Made by a program: the position numbers and the translations under genes. Shown here piece after piece: positions 54,628 to 62,624 of a stretch of 64,000 nucleotides of DNA. The DNA comes from Flectobacillus longus. Lineage in GTDB: Bacteria > Bacteroidota > Bacteroidia > Cytophagales > Spirosomataceae. The stretch lies in assembly GCF_030056705.1 (NCBI RefSeq), contig NZ_JASHIC010000021.1:62001-126000 (forward strand). The letters are read 5' to 3'. Under the pieces are notes generated by a model that saw nothing but the letters and a program-made list of their open reading frames with translations, did no database searches and was not told where the DNA came from. Each line of letters starts with the position of its first letter. Within the stretch, counting starts at the first letter, position 1.

Positions 54628-56673
54628 ATGAGCGAATCAACAGAAAAAAGTAACTTCTCTGACCTTCAAAAGTCTGGATTGAACCAGTTTGGAAACATAG
54701 CTATTGGCTGGTTTCTAACTATTTTTATTATTCGTTTTATCGAATTATTTTATGGTAGTGTAACTCAAAATATTAACGATTCACTCATCTTTTTGTGGAC
54801 AAGAGGTTTCTTATATGACCTTGTTTATTTCTCTAAGTCTATCGTCTTTTTAGGGCTGCTTCACCAAGCGTTACTTTTTCTTTCGACCAAGGTTGCTAAA
54901 ATTGTTATTTGGGTAATTATCTCAAGCTTGACTTTATTGCATTTGTCTTTGATGCAATATTTTATGACTGCATTGGTACCATTGGGTGCTGACTTATACA
55001 GTTATTCTATCAACGATATTAAACAAACTGTTGGAGCTGCGGGTGTTCCTGTACTAGGCATTATTGGAATGATTGTGACGATTACTTTACAATTTTTTTT
55101 ATTTCATATTTTGATTAAAAAGGCTCCTATACAACGTTTCATTATTCCGCTAGCTATTTGGGGTATCGCTTTTTCAATCTATTACTTTGACATAGAGTTA
55201 CAAATACCAAGTCACCAATTCAACAACGAATTTGATAATTATTTGACTTATAACAAGTCCCTTTATTTTTCAAATTCATCCTATGATTATTTTGTTGCCA
55301 CCGACAACGAGATAGATATTTATGCTGATAGTTATTTGGGTATCGGAGGTGCTTTACTTGGTGGAGATAACGAAATACTTAAGGTTAATTATTTGAACGA
55401 AAATACCTATCCTTTTTTGAGGATAGATTCCACTCAAGATGTACTAGGTAATTTTTTTAATAAATCCCCTAACAAACCCAATATTGTATTTTTGTTAGTA
55501 GAAGGTCTTGGTAGAGCTTTTACGGGTGAGGGTGCCTATTTGGGCAATTACACGCCATTTGTGGATTCTTTATCTCAAAAAAGTCTATACTGGAACAATT
55601 TTTTAAGTGAAGGTGGGCGTACATTTGCCGTTTTACCTTCTATTTTGGGTTCGCTCCCATTTGGAAAAAGTGGATTCAATGACTTAGGAAATAATATGCC
55701 TGTTAATAATTCACTAATTGGAATTTTGAAACGTGCAGGTTATCACACTGCTTTTTATTATGGAGGAGATAGTAAGTTTGATAACATGAAGTTATTCTTA
55801 CAAAAACAAGGTATCGATCAAGTTAATGATGAACCTACTTTTGTGGGATCAGGGTACTTGAAGCTTCCCAAAATAGGCTCATTTACGTGGGGCTATGACG
55901 ACAAAAGTTTATTTAAAAGATACTTTGATGTAAATGCCACCGAGACAACCAAACCTAGTTTTCAAGTTATCCTAACGGTATCAACGCACAGCCCATTTCT
56001 TATCAATAATCAAAGCGTTTATACTCAAAAATTATTGCAATATAGTCAGAGTCCAAAATCTAGAATGACTGCGTCACAGCAACAAAATGCCAAGGATTAT
56101 ACACAAATGCTTTCAACGGTGATTTATACTGACGAAGCCATTCGAGAGTTTTTTGAGCAATATAAGAAACGTAAGGATTTTGCCAATACAATCTTTATTA
56201 TCACAGGCGACCACCGTATGCCAGAGATTCCGATGTCAACCAAAATTGACCGTTTCCATGTGCCATTAATCATTTATTCACCTTTATTGAAACGCCCTGT
56301 AAAATTTGAGTCTATTTCGACACACTTTGACATAACGCCAACTATTGCAGCCTTTATGAATAAAAACTATGGTGTTGCTAAACCACGGGTTACCAATTGG
56401 ATTGGTACAGGTATTGATACTGTCAGACAGTTTAGGAATATACACTCGTATCCACTAATGATGACAAAGGCTCAGATGATTGATTTTATTTATGGCGACT
56501 ATGTTTTGAATGGTACAGACTTGTATCAATTGGGACCAAATATGTCGATGACATTGAGTCCTGAAAAAGATGCTCAATCGGCTGTGAAGGCCAATTTTGA
56601 TATTTTCAAACAGAAAAACGAAAAAATCCAAAAGGGTGCTAAATTACTGCCAGACTCAGTTCGTTTGAAATAG
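54628..56673 (+). CDS. LTA-synthase-family phosphoglycerol/phosphoethanolamine transferase
   Basis: The 681-residue membrane protein has about five N-terminal membrane helices (25-190) and a large periplasmic sulfatase-fold domain (about 280-640). E292 (LLVEGLG) and nucleophile T332 (GGRTFAVLPSIL) are the expected metal and catalytic residues. The HSPF block and the ITGDHRMPEIP block (metal D and H) are present. Gram-negative relatives such as OpgB transfer phosphoglycerol from lipid to periplasmic glucans. Between a polysaccharide synthase on one side and a YaiO protein on the other, decoration of an exopolysaccharide is a reasonable inference. Confidence 0.9.
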   Translation: MSESTEKSNFSDLQKSGLNQFGNIAIGWFLTIFIIRFIELFYGSVTQNINDSLIFLWTRGFLYDLVYFSKSIVFLGLLHQALLFLSTKVAKIVIWVIISSLTLLHLSLMQYFMTALVPLGADLYSYSINDIKQTVGAAGVPVLGIIGMIVTITLQFFLFHILIKKAPIQRFIIPLAIWGIAFSIYYFDIELQIPSHQFNNEFDNYLTYNKSLYFSNSSYDYFVATDNEIDIYADSYLGIGGALLGGDNEILKVNYLNENTYPFLRIDSTQDVLGNFFNKSPNKPNIVFLLVEGLGRAFTGEGAYLGNYTPFVDSLSQKSLYWNNFLSEGGRTFAVLPSILGSLPFGKSGFNDLGNNMPVNNSLIGILKRAGYHTAFYYGGDSKFDNMKLFLQKQGIDQVNDEPTFVGSGYLKLPKIGSFTWGYDDKSLFKRYFDVNATETTKPSFQVILTVSTHSPFLINNQSVYTQKLLQYSQSPKSRMTASQQQNAKDYTQMLSTVIYTDEAIREFFEQYKKRKDFANTIFIITGDHRMPEIPMSTKIDRFHVPLIIYSPLLKRPVKFESISTHFDITPTIAAFMNKNYGVAKPRVTNWIGTGIDTVRQFRNIHSYPLMMTKAQMIDFIYGDYVLNGTDLYQLGPNMSMTLSPEKDAQSAVKANFDIFKQKNEKIQKGAKLLPDSVRLK

Positions 56674-56735
56674 GCTTATTGTATAAAGGTTCTAAAACAT
56701 ATCCGTTTTAGAACCTTTATACAATAAGCCTATTT
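56668..56735. terminator. 31-bp perfect inverted repeat shared by two convergent genes
   Basis: Positions 56668-56698 are the exact reverse complement of 56705-56735 with a 6-base loop. The stop codons of both flanking genes lie inside the arms. It would end transcription in both directions. Such a long perfect stem is unusual and may come from a recent duplication-inversion. Confidence 0.9.
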
Positions 56736-57191
56736 ACTCAATCGATTTTTAACAAGCCTTTTCACCGTGTCAATACTCACAGAGATGTCTAGTTCTTGTA
56801 AAAGCCTTTTTTGTAAGGCTTTCAAATTAATTGATTCATCTTTGAGGGCTTCTTCAACTACCTCCAAATGCTGAGGATTCTCAAGTGATATGATTTGCTT
56901 TCGACCTTGTCCTTCTTTTCTGATCAAACCATTGAGTCCTTCCGACAACCATGCTTTCTTCCAATTAACAAATGTATTTTCACTGATATTCATGAACTTT
57001 GCCACATTTTTTTGGTTCATTCCAAAATCGTTTAGCAAAAGCCCCTGACAACGCATACGAACCTCTGGCTTCGGATGATACATCGAAGTTTCTTGTAAGA
57101 GCTTTTTTTCCGATTCAGAAAGTTTAAGTGCTTCTCTTTTTTGCATTTTAATCGTAAATCTAGCGTGATTTAGATACACCTCATTTTTCAA
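56730..57191 (-). CDS. IS630-type N-terminal HTH protein without DDE domain
   Basis: The 153-residue protein has two helix-turn-helix units: one at about 45-90 (MNQKNVAKFMNISENTFVNWKKAW) and one at about 120-150 (LKALQKRLLQELDISVSIDTVKRL). This is the DNA-binding half of IS630/HTH_29-type transposases. The catalytic DDE half that should follow is absent: the frame ends within the 31-bp inverted repeat and a phosphoglycerol transferase follows in the opposite direction. It may be a worn insertion-sequence remnant or a domesticated regulator. A start at 57146 (MQKREALKL) is possible. Confidence 0.75.
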   Translation of the reverse strand: MKNEVYLNHARFTIKMQKREALKLSESEKKLLQETSMYHPKPEVRMRCQGLLLNDFGMNQKNVAKFMNISENTFVNWKKAWLSEGLNGLIRKEGQGRKQIISLENPQHLEVVEEALKDESINLKALQKRLLQELDISVSIDTVKRLVKNRLSK

Positions 57192-57230
57192 AGGATAACT
57201 TTACTGATTTTTTGCTAGATTTCCAAACCG

Positions 57231-58406
57231 TTACCTAATTTCCGCCTTTGATTGGACCTTTTCCTTATAGTAATCCTCTAAAATTTTACTTGTAAGGGGT
57301 TGATACACCTCCCAAAAGAAACTTTTTCGTTCAGAAACTGATTCATCATGCACCAACCAAGGTACGATATACTCAATCCACTTAAAATAGGTAGAAAACA
57401 TTCCGATAGGGTTATCGCTAAAGTCTCCAGCAAAATAACTGAAGTGATAATCGTCTCCTTTATGAATAATTATAGCAGGAAATTTTGATGGAATTCCATA
57501 GCGTTGTAGCTCTTTTGCACCTTGGGTGTTGGCATATATCTGATGATATGCCATCACTTTATTCATTTGGGGGTTGTTTTTCAATACATCAAACCAGTAA
57601 GGGTATTTGATGCTTTCGGGCAAACCATAAATATTTTGACCTTCGTCTGTACTTACCATAAAAGGTACCTCGTTGGCAAGATGGGTTTCGTTTTCTAAGA
57701 CTACCACTTGGTCTTTTTCAGAAACAAAAGCCACACCTGATTTTTTAAATGGCCACGCTCCCCTTTGTTTGATATAGTTACGAACCAACCATTTGGGTAG
57801 CTCAACATTTACTGTTGTATCAAGGGAATCGAAATATCGCCCTATCCAGCCTGTCCATTGAACTCCAAAATCATGTTCAAACTCCTCTCGAATATTAAGC
57901 GCTGTAGGCGAATTAATGTCATTAAATTCCATCATCACAAGCTTTTTCTGTTGCTTCATATTTTTGAGTAAAGTCAAATCTTGTTCAGACATTCCACCGT
58001 ACAAAATTCCCGAACGTTCGGTTTGACTTTTTCCAGCAAACCATTCCTGACGATAAATCCCATAGGTATCTGTAAAAAATGCTACGTCAGAGTCTTTACT
58101 AAGTTGCTCCAACTGCGAACTCGAAAAGCGCTCTAAACCTTTTACTTGATACTTTTGGTCGTCTTTTGGAAAAAAACCAAAGTAGTCACTAATTTGATAC
58201 AGTTTAGTGCTTGTTTTAGTAAAGCGTTTATGTTTTAGCATCCAAATTAAAGAGATATGCTCTTGCCCATCAGGTGTCAGCACTGTTTTATCGACGGTTG
58301 CTACCACCATTTTTCTTTTGGGAGTAAAACACCAAGCCAACCACATCCAAATCGGTGCTCCAACAATTATTAGTAGTACTAATTTAATCCAAGAAAATTT
58401 CTTCAT
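57231..58406 (-). CDS. Membrane-anchored periplasmic protein of unknown function (YaiO partner)
   Basis: I do not recognise a family in this 391-residue protein. It has one N-terminal membrane helix (about 8-27, LVLLIIVGAPIWMWLAWCF) and then a soluble alpha/beta-looking domain outside the membrane. Notable segments are DVAFFTDTYGIYRQEW, LVMMEFNDINSPTALNIREEF, and the aromatic FPAIIIHKGDDYHFSYFAGDFSDNP near residue 320. The last two suggest a Rossmann-like or glutamine-amidotransferase-like domain. It lies 5 bp after the YaiO gene, so the two are co-expressed. A role in making or modifying the polymer that YaiO exports is the natural guess. Confidence 0.7.
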   Translation of the reverse strand: MKKFSWIKLVLLIIVGAPIWMWLAWCFTPKRKMVVATVDKTVLTPDGQEHISLIWMLKHKRFTKTSTKLYQISDYFGFFPKDDQKYQVKGLERFSSSQLEQLSKDSDVAFFTDTYGIYRQEWFAGKSQTERSGILYGGMSEQDLTLLKNMKQQKKLVMMEFNDINSPTALNIREEFEHDFGVQWTGWIGRYFDSLDTTVNVELPKWLVRNYIKQRGAWPFKKSGVAFVSEKDQVVVLENETHLANEVPFMVSTDEGQNIYGLPESIKYPYWFDVLKNNPQMNKVMAYHQIYANTQGAKELQRYGIPSKFPAIIIHKGDDYHFSYFAGDFSDNPIGMFSTYFKWIEYIVPWLVHDESVSERKSFFWEVYQPLTSKILEDYYKEKVQSKAEIR

Positions 58407-58411
58407 TTTAT

Positions 58412-59674
58412 CTAAAGCTTTCTGCGAATGCTAATGCCAATATCAAATTGATTCCCGTTGACTCTTTGACTTAAGTCTTCATTAAACCACGTTGCGCTGA
58501 GTCCCAGTGTTGTTTTGTCCTTGATTACTTTACTGTAGCCAAGATTTATTTTAAAGGTATTTAGCTTTTTTCCGCCTTCCAACAATACGTTACGACTTTC
58601 GTCGGGCGAAATCCCCGTGCCAATTCCTAAAGATAAGTAATCAAATGAACCACCAAAATAATATCGAGTTGTAAAGGTATAACTCTGTGAAATATCGCTA
58701 TTGCTCGGCACTAAAAATGCTCGTAAGTTGAACCAATAATTACCTATATATTTACCAACCGAGCCTGTATAAATCCATGTTTCGTCCGAAAACTTCAAGT
58801 AACGGTAGCCAATCTCTCCTTCAAAGCTTTTGGGTAAGTTGGCATATAATGAAATACCGTTTCTAAAAGTAGGGAACACAGGTAAGTTGGGGGAATAGCC
58901 AAAATTGACATAAGAGTAAAAGGTTTTGCTAATGCGAGGATAGCCATCCACCTCAAACTGGATTCCGTCTTCGCCAAACCTCTTGGCATGTGTTACACGG
59001 CCAATAAACGACCCTACTTGCGAACCTCTGCTAATAGAAATACTTGTCAGATGCCAAGGTTGATCGTGTAATGAAGAATTGTAGTTTTTGTCAAAATAAA
59101 AAAAATCATACGACAAAGTCGCAAATACCTGTCTAGAATTATCTTGCATACGTGCCGCCAAAGTGCGGGCTTCTGTATTCTGAGGGTCACGTTTGATAAT
59201 ACCATTAACAATAGAAAGACCTTCATCAAATTTTTTCAAGTCTTTCAAGGCTTTCGCTTTTTTCAGTAATATCTCTGTATCGTTTGGATAATAACTGAGG
59301 GTTGTTTCGCAAATGGTGAGGGCTTCCTGCGGATGGTCGTTCCAATATTCTAAATCAATCATGGAACTAAGCGCTTCCTTATTCTTTGGATTGACAGACA
59401 ATACTTGTCCAAGCTCGGCTCTAGCACTGTCTGTTTTATCTGTCCAAATATATATCCTCCCCAAAAACACTCTTATGTCTTGGTAATCAGGGCTTTTTTT
59501 GAGTGCCTGTTGGCAGTACGAAACGGCAAGGGGATAATTTTTTTGTTCAAATGCAGCGGTTCGAGCCAATTTGAATAGCTCGTCGGAATCAAGCGTAGGA
59601 GCTTGTGAGTAACTTTGAAAACAAAGACTCAATAAAGTAATGAATAATAAAAGAAATCTTGAGAGTAAATTCAT
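58412..59674 (-). CDS. YaiO-family outer-membrane beta-barrel protein with TPR repeats
   Basis: I chose the ATG at 59674 (MNLLSRFLLLFITLLS), giving 420 residues, because it opens directly into a signal peptide; the frame reaches 59707. TPR repeats (about 20-180, for example PDYQDIRVFLGRIYIWTDKTDSARAELGQ) are followed by a barrel with alternating strands to the end (YaiO type, last strand IGISIRRKL). PgaA, the exporter of poly-GlcNAc, has the same order of TPR then barrel. A polysaccharide export or periplasmic assembly role fits the neighbourhood. Gene and partner are 5 bp apart. Confidence 0.88.
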   Translation of the reverse strand: MNLLSRFLLLFITLLSLCFQSYSQAPTLDSDELFKLARTAAFEQKNYPLAVSYCQQALKKSPDYQDIRVFLGRIYIWTDKTDSARAELGQVLSVNPKNKEALSSMIDLEYWNDHPQEALTICETTLSYYPNDTEILLKKAKALKDLKKFDEGLSIVNGIIKRDPQNTEARTLAARMQDNSRQVFATLSYDFFYFDKNYNSSLHDQPWHLTSISISRGSQVGSFIGRVTHAKRFGEDGIQFEVDGYPRISKTFYSYVNFGYSPNLPVFPTFRNGISLYANLPKSFEGEIGYRYLKFSDETWIYTGSVGKYIGNYWFNLRAFLVPSNSDISQSYTFTTRYYFGGSFDYLSLGIGTGISPDESRNVLLEGGKKLNTFKINLGYSKVIKDKTTLGLSATWFNEDLSQRVNGNQFDIGISIRRKL

Positions 59675-59879
59675 AAAAGTAAGTTTTGAAATTGGGCAAT
59701 AGTTCAAAAACTAGGTATGCTACGAAACCCAATCATAAACATTAGAAATCAGAAATATTGCAAAAAAGACACTTCGAATACTCTAGCAAATTTTATGCTA
59801 TTATCATGATTTTTTAACGTTCAGGAAAATAAAATTACTGGCTTCCTAGCATATATCAAACATATTGCCAAAATCTTAC

Positions 59880-62204
59880 CTAAACTTCTACTCTCAGTGC
59901 TTTGAGGCCATATACACCTTGCATTTCTTCTAATTCGAGGTGCTCAACCTTACCTGAAAGGATATTTTTACTCTGAAGGTATGTGATGTAGCTTACGTAT
60001 TCTTCAGCATCTTTATGATTGGCGTACACCATAGCTATCTTGCCTGGCTGAGTCAAACGTTCTCCTGTATTTTTTACCAAAGCTTTATCGATACGCTTTT
60101 TCATAATCTCGTATCGCAGATTATAGGCTCCTTCAGTATCAAAACGGCGTTCGTCTTTTCTAAAGCTAATATCAATCGGATTACTGTGAATCAAAATCAA
60201 TTGTGTGGTGTGTAAAGGAACTGGCAACTGTGGAATTAAATCCTCTGTCATTTTTACGACTTTAGCCATCGAAATCAATTGCCATAATCGTAAGTTTTTC
60301 AAATACAGCGGATTAAAAGGTTTGTTTGGAGCAATACTTTGTCCGATATAAATATTGTATTCGACACCATCCGTTTTATATTTTTCAAAATAGTTTGGAT
60401 ATGCTTCTTGTAAAATTTCTCTTTCTTCTTCCAAAAAATTATTAATCGTAGCATTGATTTTGGTCAAACTATCTTCAAAAGCATTCCGATGTGTAAAAAT
60501 ATGTTGATGAAAAGGCTCTGTTTTGGCAAAATAAGCGGCAATAGCTTCGCTAGATTTACCTTTTTCTCCTTGCAAATGTTTGAAAATTGGTTGTATTTCT
60601 TCTTCAAAATAGAAGTTGATATTCATTTCTTCATCGGGCAAAATACCCTCAGAAATTTTTTGGATAAAACCATCGTTTTTAAAACTCAATTCATCTAGTA
60701 AAGGCAACACAAATTCTTTTCGCAGTACCTCCAGTGTTTCATGAATCAACATAAGTTGCTCCATAAAATCTTGTTGTAAGGCTTTATTTCTTTCAATAGA
60801 AGAGTTACGAATGTCGATGGCTCCGTACAAAGGATATACTTTTTCGAATACTACATTGCCCATGGGCTGTTTGGTAGTGGCTCTATTTTTGAGATATTCC
60901 CAAGCTACTTCATTAAATTTCCACTCAACAGATGGTTGCAAAGACGTAAACTTTTGCTTTATTAATCGCTCAATTTTATCATCAAAATTCTTGATGTGAT
61001 AGTCTAAAGCCTGTTCTAAAATTGGCAATACGCTATTGATTTTATTGAGTGATTCATGTGTCAGCTCAGATACACCCGAAGATGCTATTTCCAATACTCC
61101 AAGCATGCGGTCTTGCGACTGAATGGGATACATCAAATAGCTTTTGAATCCTTGCTCAATCAGATACCCTGCAATACTTGTTTCTTCGTTGAGTAAATTC
61201 GGAATAAAAACTACATGGGGATACTGTAAAAATTTGTCATAGGCTTTTTGAAATTCTTCATGATAAATACTCGAAACTGGGGGTGTGATAAACATCGTAC
61301 CACGATGGTACTCATGAGCATTCACATAGGTATCGTTCAAGCGTAAATACGGAATAAGATTTACTTGAATATTGGCTGTTCCCAAGAGTACTTTAATGGT
61401 TTCGCTCAAGGCACTATAACTAGCTTCTTCTTTTTCTGAAGGCATTCTGAGAACAATGTTCTTCATTTCATGAAGGCAAGTCTCGGCAGTTACATCTTTT
61501 ACTGTAATTAACCCAAATCCTTCAAATTCGAATTGACTGAGAGGTAATAATCTTTGAAGAGTTTCGAGGTCTATAATTTCATTTTTTCCATCACATACCA
61601 AGCCACTCTCTAGTTTTGGTAGAGGCTCCGTTCCGATGTAATTTACATCTAAAAAGCGTTTGTCGGGCTTGATAATGTAGTGTGTCAGCAATCCTGTTTT
61701 TTTATTGAAAAAGGAATAGGGCACTTCCTCATTCATGTCTACCTTGATACCATAGTATTTGCCCAAAATCCATTTGTAGGCGAGGTGCAATTTGGTACTA
61801 TTGAGTTTTTGGATATGCTCTGGTTCTTTGACCAAAATTCTACCAGAATCTTTATCAATAAAGACATCTTCAAATGCCTCCGAATAGTAAAAAAAACGAA
61901 TGTGAAATGGATAGCTAAGTGCAAAAATTTCTTTATCGTTTTCAGAAAGCAAAGGGAAAATAACGGTTTTGAGTAAACTTAAAACCTCTGGATATTTCTG
62001 TAAAAGTTGTGTATCATAAATGGGTTCTTGGAGTTCGGGATATTGTTCTAATTGATTCAATACTTCTTCATAAATCCTTTTAAGGATTCCTTCTGAAGAC
62101 ATAGCATACTCTTTCAATAGTCGAAAAAACGGACGAAAAGAAAGCTTTGTTGATACAAGCTCTTCGACTGTTAATAAGTCACATTCTGGTACTAGCGTGT
62201 TCAT
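59880..62204 (-). CDS. GAF-domain protein of unknown function
   Basis: This 774-residue soluble protein has no signal peptide. A GAF-like domain (about 270-410, with FITPPVSSIYHEEF... and KSYLMYPIQSQDRMLGVLEIAS) lies in the middle; long helical parts rich in Glu and Lys flank it. I see no kinase, cyclase or HTH domain. Such large GAF proteins are frequent in Cytophagales beside signalling genes, but their role is unknown. It is a single gene on the minus strand. The 420-bp gap upstream (62205-62624) contains nothing that I can support. Confidence 0.72.
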   Translation of the reverse strand: MNTLVPECDLLTVEELVSTKLSFRPFFRLLKEYAMSSEGILKRIYEEVLNQLEQYPELQEPIYDTQLLQKYPEVLSLLKTVIFPLLSENDKEIFALSYPFHIRFFYYSEAFEDVFIDKDSGRILVKEPEHIQKLNSTKLHLAYKWILGKYYGIKVDMNEEVPYSFFNKKTGLLTHYIIKPDKRFLDVNYIGTEPLPKLESGLVCDGKNEIIDLETLQRLLPLSQFEFEGFGLITVKDVTAETCLHEMKNIVLRMPSEKEEASYSALSETIKVLLGTANIQVNLIPYLRLNDTYVNAHEYHRGTMFITPPVSSIYHEEFQKAYDKFLQYPHVVFIPNLLNEETSIAGYLIEQGFKSYLMYPIQSQDRMLGVLEIASSGVSELTHESLNKINSVLPILEQALDYHIKNFDDKIERLIKQKFTSLQPSVEWKFNEVAWEYLKNRATTKQPMGNVVFEKVYPLYGAIDIRNSSIERNKALQQDFMEQLMLIHETLEVLRKEFVLPLLDELSFKNDGFIQKISEGILPDEEMNINFYFEEEIQPIFKHLQGEKGKSSEAIAAYFAKTEPFHQHIFTHRNAFEDSLTKINATINNFLEEEREILQEAYPNYFEKYKTDGVEYNIYIGQSIAPNKPFNPLYLKNLRLWQLISMAKVVKMTEDLIPQLPVPLHTTQLILIHSNPIDISFRKDERRFDTEGAYNLRYEIMKKRIDKALVKNTGERLTQPGKIAMVYANHKDAEEYVSYITYLQSKNILSGKVEHLELEEMQGVYGLKALRVEV

Positions 62205-62624
62205 TGTTGTTGTTGCCTCTACGGCATTCCTTGCTGCGATTAATTAATTCTATCCCCACTAACTACTCTCCTGAATCACAAAATAGATATCCTTGGCGTG
62301 ATATAACTCTAAGGTAATCAACATTTTACTATTACAAAACAATAAAAAATGTAATATTATCTTTTTATAACAATCATTTTCAAATTGGGCATACTGTCAT
62401 TTATTGGCGAAAATAGACAGGCTTTTACTTTGACTTAATTGGTTTCGAGACGAGGGTATAAATGTATTGGTCGACAACATGTTAAAACTCAAATAAGTTG
62501 CTACAAATTAGGCCGACACCAATCTACTATTACACTTCAGTGGGTTTGATAGATTGAAAACAAATGTTAAGTCACAAAAAGTTTATTTCTTGAAAATATC
62601 TTGTAATGATTATAAAAAATATTG

